This document shows, piece by piece, positions 34,911 to 43,310 of a stretch of 64,000 bases of DNA (position 1 is its first letter; every line of letters begins with the position of its first letter). The stretch lies in assembly GCF_900128985.1 (NCBI RefSeq), contig NZ_FQUC01000008.1, forward strand, positions 117,889 through 181,888, given 5' to 3'. The notes under the pieces were generated by a model, which worked only from the letters and a program-made list of their open reading frames with translations, was not told where the DNA came from and ran no database searches. The DNA comes from Indolivaga macrotermitis (GTDB taxonomy: Bacteria > Bacteroidota > Bacteroidia > Bacteroidales > Dysgonomonadaceae). The position numbers were made by a program, and so were the translations under genes.

Positions 34911-35390
34911 ATGGATTCGGTGGATTATTTGGGGATTATAGGATTTATCATATCTATAATTTCATTAGGCTTTGCAATATTTATTTACTTTAATCATGAT
35001 AAGAAAATTAAATCACAAGAAGTGTTGATTAATGAATATCAGCTTAAAACACATCAAGAGGCTGAGACAGAAAAGAAAAAAGCCCTTATTAAAGCAAATA
35101 TTATAAAAAAGAATAAAGGCTCGTATGCAATAAAGGTCTTTAATTCAGGAAATTCTATCGCAAAAAATATTAGAGTTAAGATATACTTGGATGACAAAGA
35201 AGATACAGAAGAAGACATTTTGTCTATAACTGAGAATCCTTTTCCTTTTGCAATGCTTAGTCCACATGATAATGCAGAAATATCATTCATGGCTTTTTAC
35301 GGAACACCATCAACTTTTTATGTCAAAACAATGTGGGATGATTTATTTGATACTGATAGGGAAAATATTCAATTACTACATAGACCATAA
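34911..35390 (+). CDS. Membrane-anchored protein with Ig-like soluble domain
   Basis: A 159-aa protein with one N-terminal TM segment (YLGIIGFIISIISLGFAIFI). A Lys/Glu-rich coiled stretch (about 40-65) follows, then a beta-sandwich-like domain (GSYAIKVFNSGNSIAKNIRV, MLSPHDNAEISFMAF). The domain is on the cytoplasmic side if the positive-inside rule holds (HDKKIKSQ follows the TM). It is co-transcribed with the zinc-ribbon gene. The function is unknown. Confidence 0.65.
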   Translation: MDSVDYLGIIGFIISIISLGFAIFIYFNHDKKIKSQEVLINEYQLKTHQEAETEKKKALIKANIIKKNKGSYAIKVFNSGNSIAKNIRVKIYLDDKEDTEEDILSITENPFPFAMLSPHDNAEISFMAFYGTPSTFYVKTMWDDLFDTDRENIQLLHRP

Positions 35391-35396
35391 ATTAAT

Positions 35397-35507
35397 ATGA
35401 TTTACAATGAAATAAGTTTCACTAAAACAACTCCTAAAAAACACCAAGCCTCTTATTATCAATGCATTATTTGTCAAAATATATTCTTCAACGAAGACGA
35501 GTATTAA
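35397..35507 (+). CDS. Possible 36-aa chimeric ORF ending in the DUF2795 tail
   Basis: An open frame from the ATG at 35397: MIYNEISFTKTTPKKHQASY, then YQCIICQNI and the DUF2795 ending FFNEDEY. It has one Cys pair. It may be only the attR junction read in frame rather than a real gene, but it starts six bases after the stop of the preceding gene. Confidence 0.3.
   Translation: MIYNEISFTKTTPKKHQASYYQCIICQNIFFNEDEY
35484..35507 (+). repeat. attR-like copy of the DUF2795 gene end
   Basis: 24 bases encoding the same Phe-Phe-Asn-Glu-Asp-Glu-Tyr-stop as 27308-27331, with four third-position differences. The native-looking terminator of the DUF2795 gene follows at 35523. Confidence 0.8.
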
Positions 35508-35522
35508 GGCAAGTACTAATAC

Positions 35523-35555
35523 AAAAAGGATCGACAATAAATCGATCCTTTTTTA
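35523..35555. terminator. Terminator, probably the original one of the DUF2795 gene
   Basis: AAAAAGGATCGA (35523-35534), seven-base loop, TCGATCCTTTTT (35542-35553). It is bidirectional in form and now separates the element from the leftward TonB-receptor-like gene. Confidence 0.8.
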
Positions 35556-35575
35556 TTGGTAAAAATTCCTTTGCT

Positions 35576-38266
35576 TCAATATCCGTAACCTTCAGGAGCC
35601 TGAGTTTCGGCAGATGATGTTTTTCCATTCAGAAAATTGAAGCGGTAATTAAAGCTAAACAAAACATACCGTCCGATCATATTTGTTTTAGTATCGGATA
35701 TATAATTACCAGAGACTACACGGACAAGATTATTCCGATCACCTAACAGGTCATAACACTGTAATTTTACAGTGGCAGCCTTCTTTTTCATAAACTGCTT
35801 CGAAACAGCCAAATTCCATAGTAATTCAGAGTTTTTAAATGCCGCCGAATAACCATGGTTATATGTATAGCTTATGTCATTCTGGAGAGTAATATCCCAT
35901 GGAAATTTAATCATCGACGACGACTTTATCCCCAGATTGGAAGTACCCAGATCACCCTCCTTCGATAAGTTGTTCCGGGTTATATTAAATGCAACATTGG
36001 CTTGCAATCGCTGATTAAAATTCTCAGATTTATAATTAATAGAAAAAGACTCGCTCAGAGTCAGGTTATAAGTTATATTCTTTGCCCCATTGGAATATCC
36101 TATATTGCGGACAAAATATGCAAAAGAACTATTGTCAACCGTAATCTTCTTGTTCCGTAAGGGCGTATTAAACATGATCCCTCCATTCATCCCCCAGTTC
36201 CCTTTTACATTACGATACGAACTTTCGGTATTTCCTTGAGGATCAATTATTGTATAATCGACAATCTTATTCACAATATAGTTACCGGATGCGGTTATCA
36301 TAAAGAAAGCCCCCTTTTCATAATTTGAAATTTGATAATACATACTCACATTATTATCGAAACTCGGCTTAAGATCGGGATTACCATACGTGCGCGAAAG
36401 AGCATCAATAATGATAGTGTCTTTCGACAATTGCCGTAAGGTCGGATGTTCGGTCGACCCATAATAATCAAAGTCAAAAGTTGCATTACTGCTCGGTCTG
36501 TAAGTAAACTTAAGGGTAGGAGAATAATTCACAACATTCTGGCTTTGTTTTTCTATTAGGGAATCACCAACTGCCGACCGATTTTTGGAATAAGTAGGAT
36601 CAACACTAAACCCTAACGAATATTCATATTTCTCGTGTACCCCTTGAAATCCGACATTGAAACGCTGTGTGTTATATCGCGATAATGTATTACGGGTATA
36701 ATCTTTATCAATTATAGTATACTCACCCTCTCCGTCCTTCCGATAAGTAAGGCGATCCCGTCCTGAATAATCCTGCCTGTAATTGTAAGACAGCAATAAT
36801 GAATGATGTTTACTTAGAGGCTCTACATATGATAGCAATATACCCCAGTTATTACCCGATCCCCTGATACTTAATTCCTGATCTATTATCTTAGTCGAAT
36901 TCAAGGACTGATATTCCGTAGTGGAATAATTCGTTCCATTATCTTTCGAGCCCCTGAAAGCCCCGGTAAGGCTTAAGCTGATATTACGCCCTTTCGAATT
37001 CAATTTACGGCCTATAACCAGTGACCCGTTCAGGCTATAAGTATTACCCTTAGTCACATAATCCGACCACCCCGAAGTTGTGTCATTCTGATTCTCAATA
37101 TACGACAGGCTCTCTCCTCTCCTTATATCTGTACTTGTACCTGTATTAATACTCATACGGGTATAAACAGTGGTAAGTGAGTCGGGGGTCCATTTAGAAT
37201 GCATAGAATATATCAGGTTTCTTTTCCTGTTGTTAGAAGATGACGATTGTGTACTCATACGGTTACCATCTTCGATAAACGTTTCGGTATCACTATCCAT
37301 CTTAAAAAGGTTGTCATTGTCTTCGTAGCGGATATTTCCCCCAACCGATATTTTATCGTTTCTCTGAATATTGATATTGGTACTCAGATTTCGTTCTTTG
37401 GTTATCCCATCATACTGACTGGAAACTCCGCTATATTCGAAATTATCGGTTACATTATTCATATTACCGATTAATGCAAACTGGTTATCGTCTTCCATAT
37501 AATTGGCATTAACCTTATTGCTATACCGGTCATCAGTACCATAACCTACGCGGGCATTCCCGAATACCGACTTTTTCATCCCCTCTTTTACCGTCAGGTT
37601 TAAAACCTGCTCCGCATTACTATCTTTAAAACCGGTAAGTTTAGACATCTCCGATTGGTCTTTAAACAACTGCAGTTTATTGACCATTGATGCCGGTAAG
37701 TTTCTCAATGCAAGGTCAATATCATTGTCGAAAAACTCCTTTCCGTCAATCAATATTTTAGAAATGATCTTTCCGTTTGCCATAAGCTTTCCGTCCGAGC
37801 TTACTTCTATCCCGGGCATTCTTCTCACAAGATCCTGCAACAGAGCGTCCTCTCCTACCCGATATGCATCTGCATTATATTCTATAGTATCGCCTTTTAC
37901 TATAATATCCGGAACAGAAGCCGTCACAACAGCCTCCCCTAATACATTCTCAGCTTCTTTCAATAAAATAATCCCCAGATCTATATCTGATTTATCACTG
38001 ACCTCTAATGAAAATGTAGATCGATCGTAACCCAAGCTCGAAATATCCAATATATAACTTCCCCTCTTCGGATGTAGTGTAAACTCTCCCTCGTCACGAG
38101 TAAGGGCTCCCATAACATAAGTACTATCATTGGCACTAAGCAGACGGATAGAGGCATAAGAAACCGGCTCATTCTTCAAACTGCTATGGAGTGTACCTGT
38201 TACGGTTTGAGCATAAGAACCTATACATAAACAAAAAAGTAGAAATATACAGTAGAAGTATCTCAC
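35576..38266 (-). CDS. TonB-receptor-like outer-membrane beta-barrel protein
   Basis: An 896-aa protein with a signal peptide (MRYFYCIFLLFCLCIGSYAQ). Next is a carboxypeptidase-regulatory-like domain (TVTGTLHSSLKNEPVSYASI, about 21-105), then a plug-like domain (GDTIEYNADAYRVGEDALLQ, DLVRRMPGIEV, KILIDGKEFFDNDIDLALRN) and a long barrel. It resembles the outer-membrane beta-barrel family without a SusD partner. The substrate is unknown. exbB and exbD lie directly upstream on the same strand, which fits energy-coupled transport. The C-terminus APEGYGY is not a classical barrel end but is common in this family. Confidence 0.85.
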   Translation of the reverse strand: MRYFYCIFLLFCLCIGSYAQTVTGTLHSSLKNEPVSYASIRLLSANDSTYVMGALTRDEGEFTLHPKRGSYILDISSLGYDRSTFSLEVSDKSDIDLGIILLKEAENVLGEAVVTASVPDIIVKGDTIEYNADAYRVGEDALLQDLVRRMPGIEVSSDGKLMANGKIISKILIDGKEFFDNDIDLALRNLPASMVNKLQLFKDQSEMSKLTGFKDSNAEQVLNLTVKEGMKKSVFGNARVGYGTDDRYSNKVNANYMEDDNQFALIGNMNNVTDNFEYSGVSSQYDGITKERNLSTNINIQRNDKISVGGNIRYEDNDNLFKMDSDTETFIEDGNRMSTQSSSSNNRKRNLIYSMHSKWTPDSLTTVYTRMSINTGTSTDIRRGESLSYIENQNDTTSGWSDYVTKGNTYSLNGSLVIGRKLNSKGRNISLSLTGAFRGSKDNGTNYSTTEYQSLNSTKIIDQELSIRGSGNNWGILLSYVEPLSKHHSLLLSYNYRQDYSGRDRLTYRKDGEGEYTIIDKDYTRNTLSRYNTQRFNVGFQGVHEKYEYSLGFSVDPTYSKNRSAVGDSLIEKQSQNVVNYSPTLKFTYRPSSNATFDFDYYGSTEHPTLRQLSKDTIIIDALSRTYGNPDLKPSFDNNVSMYYQISNYEKGAFFMITASGNYIVNKIVDYTIIDPQGNTESSYRNVKGNWGMNGGIMFNTPLRNKKITVDNSSFAYFVRNIGYSNGAKNITYNLTLSESFSINYKSENFNQRLQANVAFNITRNNLSKEGDLGTSNLGIKSSSMIKFPWDITLQNDISYTYNHGYSAAFKNSELLWNLAVSKQFMKKKAATVKLQCYDLLGDRNNLVRVVSGNYISDTKTNMIGRYVLFSFNYRFNFLNGKTSSAETQAPEGYGY

Positions 38267-38340
38267 TAAAAAAACGATCTTTACTATTTATCTATATAAA
38301 CTGCCTCGTTTTCGGGAAACAGTCTCTCGAATATAACGAA

Positions 38341-38369
38341 AAAAAAGGATATCTAGTATGATATCCTTT
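38341..38369 (-). terminator. Terminator after exbD
   Basis: AAAGGATATC (38344-38353) pairs with GATATCCTTT (38360-38369). Six T residues follow in the minus-strand RNA. It separates exbBD from the receptor-like gene. Confidence 0.7.
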
Positions 38370-38391
38370 ACTGAATGGAAACTATAACCGT

Positions 38392-38802
38392 TTAATTATT
38401 CTTTTCGGTAAAAAGCACCATCTTGACACGCAGCTTATTACCTATATCAATTACATTTACTATATCCTGCAGGTTTAACATTTTGTCAGCCTGTAAAAGC
38501 ACATTTATATCATCACCTTCTTGTCTCTCTCCTATAGCAGCAATCAGAGCAGGTTCTAATCCCTCAAATGTTACAGGACTATCATTCACATAATATTGCA
38601 AATCAGAAGTAATAATAAGGGTGATATTCTTCTTTGTCGCCACTTTTTCGGCCGTCGACGAGTTTGGTAAAAGTACCCGTATAGCAGCCGGCGTCACCAT
38701 TGTAGACACAATGAGGAAAAATAATAACAAGAAAAACATGATATCATTTAAAGAAGCCGTATATACCTCGGCAGCTCTGTTTTTTCTACGTTCTATTTTC
38801 AT
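38392..38802 (-). CDS. exbD: ExbD/TolR family energy-coupling protein
   Basis: A 136-aa protein: a short basic N-terminus (KIERRKNRAAEVYTASLNDI), one TM segment (MFFLLLFFLIVSTMV) and a periplasmic domain to residue 136. The Asp in SLNDIMFFLL is the proton-path residue of ExbD/TolR. It forms the motor with ExbB, powering TonB or Tol systems. It lies seven bases after exbB. Confidence 0.9.
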   Translation of the reverse strand: MKIERRKNRAAEVYTASLNDIMFFLLLFFLIVSTMVTPAAIRVLLPNSSTAEKVATKKNITLIITSDLQYYVNDSPVTFEGLEPALIAAIGERQEGDDINVLLQADKMLNLQDIVNVIDIGNKLRVKMVLFTEKNN

Positions 38803-38809
38803 GCCAATC

Positions 38810-39526
38810 TCAATTTACGCTCGATTGAACATCGATCATTATATTTTTTTTATAGCTTTTAATGGCTCTAAGAGCCTCATTCGAATCTTTATCCAGATTA
38901 GAAGTTATCTTGTCGATACGGCCATTTAAAACATAGTAGCCCGAATAAGCAACGATACCCACCAGAAGCCCGGCTCCCGAACAGATCATCTTTTGATATA
39001 ATCCATCCGAAATTGTAGCAATATCCAGATCCGCCGTCTGAGAAATATTATAGAATATTGTGATTACCCCGAATATAGTCCCCAAGAATCCTAACATAGG
39101 AGCAATTGATGCTATAATACCAAGATAGTTCATATGATTCTCCAGCTTCGAGATCTGTTGTCTCGCCTCTATCTCCATACTCTGTTCAATATCTTCTATC
39201 GGCTCTACTTCGTCTTTCAATCCCGCAGCTACCACCTTGCCTAGAACGTATGGTTTTTCGAAGCAAAAATTAAGAGCACGGTCTGTTTTGCCTTCCGATA
39301 TCAGTTCGATAATACGCGACTGCCAGATTGAGTCTTTCTTTCCGGCTTTACTTATTGTAATCCAACGCTCGATAATATAATAAATAGAAAGGATTGAAAG
39401 GATAGCAATAGGTATCATTACCCATCCTCCTTTCATAATTAAACTGAAATAACTTTCAGGGGCTACAGTCGCAGTAGGTTCTAAATTGGAAGTTACAGCT
39501 TGAAGCAATACAAATAAATTCATCAT
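38810..39526 (-). CDS. exbB: MotA/TolQ/ExbB proton channel protein
   Basis: A 238-aa protein with three TM regions (WVMIPIAILSILSIYYII; LGIIASIAPMLGFLGTIFGV; YQKMICSGAGLLVGIVAYSG). The conserved LGIIASIAPMLGFLGTIFGV identifies the TolQ/ExbB family. A second ATG three bases downstream is an equally possible start. It is the first gene of the exbB-exbD unit. Confidence 0.93.
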   Translation of the reverse strand: MMNLFVLLQAVTSNLEPTATVAPESYFSLIMKGGWVMIPIAILSILSIYYIIERWITISKAGKKDSIWQSRIIELISEGKTDRALNFCFEKPYVLGKVVAAGLKDEVEPIEDIEQSMEIEARQQISKLENHMNYLGIIASIAPMLGFLGTIFGVITIFYNISQTADLDIATISDGLYQKMICSGAGLLVGIVAYSGYYVLNGRIDKITSNLDKDSNEALRAIKSYKKNIMIDVQSSVN

Positions 39527-39604
39527 AAAAAGGATTTATTATAAATGAAAGATAAGTTGCAAGAAAGAGACACACACAACTTTGTTATTATAAATACAGG
39601 CTAA

Positions 39605-39648
39605 AAATAACTAATTCGATAAACATACAAACAATGTTTATCGAATTA
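39605..39648 (-). terminator. Terminator of the nuo operon
   Basis: A perfect 15-base stem (39612-39626 with 39634-39648; core ATTCGATAAACAT), a seven-base loop and a T-rich tail on the minus strand, 27 bases after the nuoN stop. Confidence 0.85.
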
Positions 39649-39674
39649 AGTTCTATCTTAAAATGGAATATTTC

Positions 39675-41108
39675 TTAAAAACCAAAGCTCACCGAATTGA
39701 TATATTCATAGAAACAACTAATCATTCCTACAAAGAATATACCTATCATAGAGAATACTAATGACAACTTAAGATAACCATCGGTCTGCAATGTCGCGAT
39801 CGGATCATTTGTTTTCTTGATGAACATAGCCTTAACGACCAACAAGTAGTAGAACAATGATATCACAGTGTTAACCAATGCCAGGAATACAAGGACGGTA
39901 TTCCATGGATTACCTGACTCCATAGCAGACATAAAGACAAACAGCTTACTAAAGAATCCTGCTGTAGGCGGAATACCTCCCAAAGAGAACATCGATATCA
40001 TCATCACCAATGCCAGTTTAGGATTTGTATAGTAAAGACCATTATAGTCATTCATATTTACCTTACCTGTCCTGTTCTCAATGCTTGTGATTACCCCAAA
40101 GGCAGCAAGATTAGAGAATACATAAACAAACACATAGAATATAGTAGCAGCCATACCTAGCGTAGAACCACTGAATACACCTAACATAATATATCCTGCC
40201 TGAGATATAGATGAGAAGGCAAGGAATCTCTTCATGTTTTTCTGGCGCAGGGCAAACAAGTTACCTACTACGATCGTGATCAGGATAACAATCCAGATAA
40301 GCGGATGCCAAATAGCTTCTAAAGCCGGGAACACTTTATATATAATCAACATAAGAGCAAAAACGGCCGCCCCTTTAGATATAGTCGATAAGTATAAAGT
40401 AACGTTTGTCGGAGCACCTTGATATACATCGGGAGCCCAAAGGTGGAAAGGCACCAGAGACAATTTGAAGAACAAACCCGACAGGAAGAAAATCATCGCC
40501 ATGATAATCAACGGAGTCGAATATATATTTTGAATGATATCTGCGAAGTACAACGTACCGGAAGCTCCGTATAAGAACGAAAGCCCAAAGATCATCACTG
40601 CCGACGAGAATATCGCATTAAAGATATATTTAGCCCCCGCCTCTGCCGAATCATGCTTGTATTTGTCAAATGCAACCAAAGCAGCCAAAGGCAACGATGC
40701 AGTTTCAAGCCCGATATAGAATAGAAGGAAGTTTCCTGAAGATATCATCAGGTACATGCCCAACAAGGTTAAGATAGTCAGCATGAAAAACTCACCCCGT
40801 TTGATAATAGATTCAGCTTTAGACAACCATTCGTTTGCCTGAAGTACAATTAAAACTACCCCGATATTCAACACACTTTTCATTGTCAGCTGAGCAGCCC
40901 CGGTCAGATACATACCACCAAAAGATTCGGCAGTATCTTTGTTTATGAAAAAACAATAAACGGTATGTGCTAAAAGCAGCAAGCATGCAAACGGGAAGTA
41001 ATACTTCTTTGCATTGTCAGAAGCAAATAAATCGTAACAAATTAGTATTAGAAATACCCCGATAAGGGATAATTCAGGCTTCATCAACAAATAATTGCTT
41101 AAATCCAT
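39675..41108 (-). CDS. nuoN: NADH-quinone oxidoreductase subunit N
   Basis: A 477-aa antiporter-like subunit of complex I in the inner membrane, with about 14 TM segments. It has LFFKLSLVPFHLWAPDVYQG APTNVT-type antiporter residues, FSSISQAGYIMLG, and MMISMFSLGGIPPTAGFFSK. The discontinuous TM and conserved lysines are in place. It is the last nuo gene, separated from nuoM by an extra secreted-protein gene. Confidence 0.95.
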   Translation of the reverse strand: MDLSNYLLMKPELSLIGVFLILICYDLFASDNAKKYYFPFACLLLLAHTVYCFFINKDTAESFGGMYLTGAAQLTMKSVLNIGVVLIVLQANEWLSKAESIIKRGEFFMLTILTLLGMYLMISSGNFLLFYIGLETASLPLAALVAFDKYKHDSAEAGAKYIFNAIFSSAVMIFGLSFLYGASGTLYFADIIQNIYSTPLIIMAMIFFLSGLFFKLSLVPFHLWAPDVYQGAPTNVTLYLSTISKGAAVFALMLIIYKVFPALEAIWHPLIWIVILITIVVGNLFALRQKNMKRFLAFSSISQAGYIMLGVFSGSTLGMAATIFYVFVYVFSNLAAFGVITSIENRTGKVNMNDYNGLYYTNPKLALVMMISMFSLGGIPPTAGFFSKLFVFMSAMESGNPWNTVLVFLALVNTVISLFYYLLVVKAMFIKKTNDPIATLQTDGYLKLSLVFSMIGIFFVGMISCFYEYINSVSFGF

Positions 41109-41201
41109 CTTTTCAAATCTATATTTTAAAACTTTAAGGTCTCAGACCTATAGGGAATCTAACCCTGTATTTTTTAATTTCAGTAATAGTTTTCTTATGC
41201 C

Positions 41202-41804
41202 TTAACGATAAAGATATCTCGACATATCAATATACCTCGCTCTGTCCGAATCATAATCATCCAAATTATTATTGTTAACTGGATAAGGATAATTCTGAGC
41301 AGGAGGCACAGGAGACTGATATTGATACTTAGCCATATTTGTCTGACGAACAGCAACTATATACGATCCAAACTGACCAATAGTTTTATCTGTAGTCAAT
41401 ATAATATCAATACCGGGTTTAGAGTAAAACAAAGATTCGTATTTACCTTTTTCTCTCGACTCGCGGCTTACCAGTTTATATTGACCGTTTGCCAAGTCTT
41501 TTTTCACCATATTGTAAATACTTGGAGAATAAAACTCCCAAGCAGCCAATTTCATATCGCTGGCAAAATCGGGAACGATATACGATACTTTCGAGTTACC
41601 GTTATATGAATATACATAGTTGGTAGACAAACCTCCGGCATATTCTCCCCAGAAATTATAACCTTTGGATGAAACCGCAGTATTAAAATAGGATTGATCC
41701 CTGCCTGCCAAATCAATTAACTCCGGCAATGAAAAGCTTTGTGCCGAACTCCAACCTGCAACTGCAAAAAAAGCAGTCAAAACGAATAATTTTAATTTTT
41801 TCAT
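41202..41804 (-). CDS. Secreted hypothetical protein inside the nuo operon
   Basis: A 200-aa protein with a signal peptide (MKKLKLFVLTAFFAVAGWSS, then AQ). The mature domain is Tyr/Ser-rich with no known motif (SLPELIDLAGRDQSYFNTAV, LLSRESREKG-like central part), and a Pro/Asn/Tyr-rich C-terminus. It starts 12 bases after nuoM and is followed by nuoN, so it is co-transcribed with complex I. It is not a standard subunit. It may be a chance insertion or a lineage-specific periplasmic factor. Confidence 0.7.
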   Translation of the reverse strand: MKKLKLFVLTAFFAVAGWSSAQSFSLPELIDLAGRDQSYFNTAVSSKGYNFWGEYAGGLSTNYVYSYNGNSKVSYIVPDFASDMKLAAWEFYSPSIYNMVKKDLANGQYKLVSRESREKGKYESLFYSKPGIDIILTTDKTIGQFGSYIVAVRQTNMAKYQYQSPVPPAQNYPYPVNNNNLDDYDSDRARYIDMSRYLYR

Positions 41805-41816
41805 AACTTGCCAATA

Positions 41817-43286
41817 TTAAGGTAAACAAGCATAAATCATATCTGAAATCCAACCGGGGAACAAACCTACTCCGGCTACACTAAGCACCAATCCCACTAC
41901 TGCAATCTTCTCATACCATACGGCATCGGTCAGTTCCAGATGGTGATCGTTTATTACAGGACCGTAAAGGATTTTCCCTACGACCTTCAGTATATATACG
42001 GCTGTAATTACAATAGAAGCACAAGCCATAACAGTCAGTACACGATGGAACATATCAGTATGTTGGAATGACCCAACAAATATCGTCATTTCCGCAACAA
42101 ATCCACTCAATCCGGGAAGACCCAAAGATGCAAGACCTGCGATTACATAACATACCGACAAGAAAGGCATAATCTTCATCAGCCCCCCTAACTCACGGAT
42201 ATCACGTGTATGCGTTCTTCCGTAAATCATACCGATAAGGGCGAAGAATAAGGCTGTCATCAAACCGTGAGACAACATCTGCATTACAGCACCTGTCACA
42301 GCAGTATTATTCATCATCAGGATAGCAAACAATACCAATCCACAGTGACTTACCGACGAATAAGCATTAATGTATTTCAGGTCGGTTTGAGCAATAGCCC
42401 CAAACGCACCGTAAACCACACTTATACCGGTAAGGATTAAGAAAATCCAAGACATTTCGGCGGCAGCTTCAGGTAGTAAATGCATTGCAATACGCAAACA
42501 GCCGTATCCCCCTAATTTCATCAATACACCGGCGTGCAACATAGATACTGCCGTAGGCGCTGAAGCGTGACCATCGGGAGACCATGTGTGGAATGGGAAC
42601 AAAGCTCCCAACACACCGAATCCTAAGAATGTAATCGGGAATATCCAGCGTTGTGCAACAACCGGAATAGCACCGTTTTGTGCAATATCTAAAATATTAA
42701 ATGTCAAATTACCATCAGTAGACGAGTTAAAATAGATCCCCAGAATTCCAACAAAAAGGAAAGCCGAGCCACCCATCAGCATCAAAGTTAATTTCATCGC
42801 CGAATATTCTTTCCGTCCCGTTCCCCAAAGCCCGATAAGCAGGTACATCGGTATCAATGCTATCTCATAGAAGAAGAACATGGTAAACATATCTATCGAG
42901 ATAAAGAAACCATATACACCTACAGCCAACAGAGTTAGCCACATAAAGAAGTCTTTAGGTAACGGATCCATATTCCACGATGCAAACGTTCCGGTAAACA
43001 TGATTATAGCCGTAAGCAATAACATCAGTACCGAGATACCGTCTACACCTATCGAGTAATAGATGTTCAATGGTTTAAACCATACATAATCATATCTGAA
43101 CAACATAGCACTTGTAGGGTCAGCCTCTCTTGCCGCAAAAAACATAAAGAGAAATGCCACAGCCAGCACAAGTCCGGCACCTGTTCCCAGAACCGCAACC
43201 CATCTTACTTGTTGTATGTTCTTGCAAAAAACAAATGCAATCAACATTAAAACCGGTATCAATACAAATAATGAAAGAATATTCAT
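41817..43286 (-). CDS. nuoM: NADH-quinone oxidoreductase subunit M
   Basis: A 489-aa proton-pumping antiporter-like subunit with about 14 TM segments. Diagnostic stretches are FFFYEIALIPMYLLIGLWGT (TM5 Glu), FPFHTWSPDGHASAPTAVSM and LKYINAYSSVSHCGLVLFAI. The length fits the family. It lies between nuoL and the extra gene. Confidence 0.96.
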   Translation of the reverse strand: MNILSLFVLIPVLMLIAFVFCKNIQQVRWVAVLGTGAGLVLAVAFLFMFFAAREADPTSAMLFRYDYVWFKPLNIYYSIGVDGISVLMLLLTAIIMFTGTFASWNMDPLPKDFFMWLTLLAVGVYGFFISIDMFTMFFFYEIALIPMYLLIGLWGTGRKEYSAMKLTLMLMGGSAFLFVGILGIYFNSSTDGNLTFNILDIAQNGAIPVVAQRWIFPITFLGFGVLGALFPFHTWSPDGHASAPTAVSMLHAGVLMKLGGYGCLRIAMHLLPEAAAEMSWIFLILTGISVVYGAFGAIAQTDLKYINAYSSVSHCGLVLFAILMMNNTAVTGAVMQMLSHGLMTALFFALIGMIYGRTHTRDIRELGGLMKIMPFLSVCYVIAGLASLGLPGLSGFVAEMTIFVGSFQHTDMFHRVLTVMACASIVITAVYILKVVGKILYGPVINDHHLELTDAVWYEKIAVVGLVLSVAGVGLFPGWISDMIYACLP

Positions 43287-43310
43287 TGTTCTATAATATT
43301 TAAGCTAAAC

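Larger units (their letters stand above)
27332..35507. mobile_element. Integrated mobile element with Rep, integrase and TIR cargo (about 8.2 kb)
   Basis: The boundaries are the two 24-base copies of the DUF2795 gene end. The interior is visibly more AT-rich than either flank and has a tyrosine integrase next to the left end, then an excisionase-like gene, a NUMOD3 protein, a replication initiator, a serine resolvase and accessory genes. The order and the 3'-end-of-gene target fit an integrative plasmid or phage satellite. No relaxase, type IV secretion, capsid or Zot-like gene is present, so it is neither a complete conjugative element nor a recognisable filamentous phage. It would need a helper, or transfer by some other route. 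Confidence 0.85.

Noticed and set aside
27332..35507. Complete filamentous prophage or conjugative element
   Set aside because: No Zot/pI ATPase, coat, relaxase or type IV secretion gene was found; only Rep and recombinases are phage- or plasmid-like.
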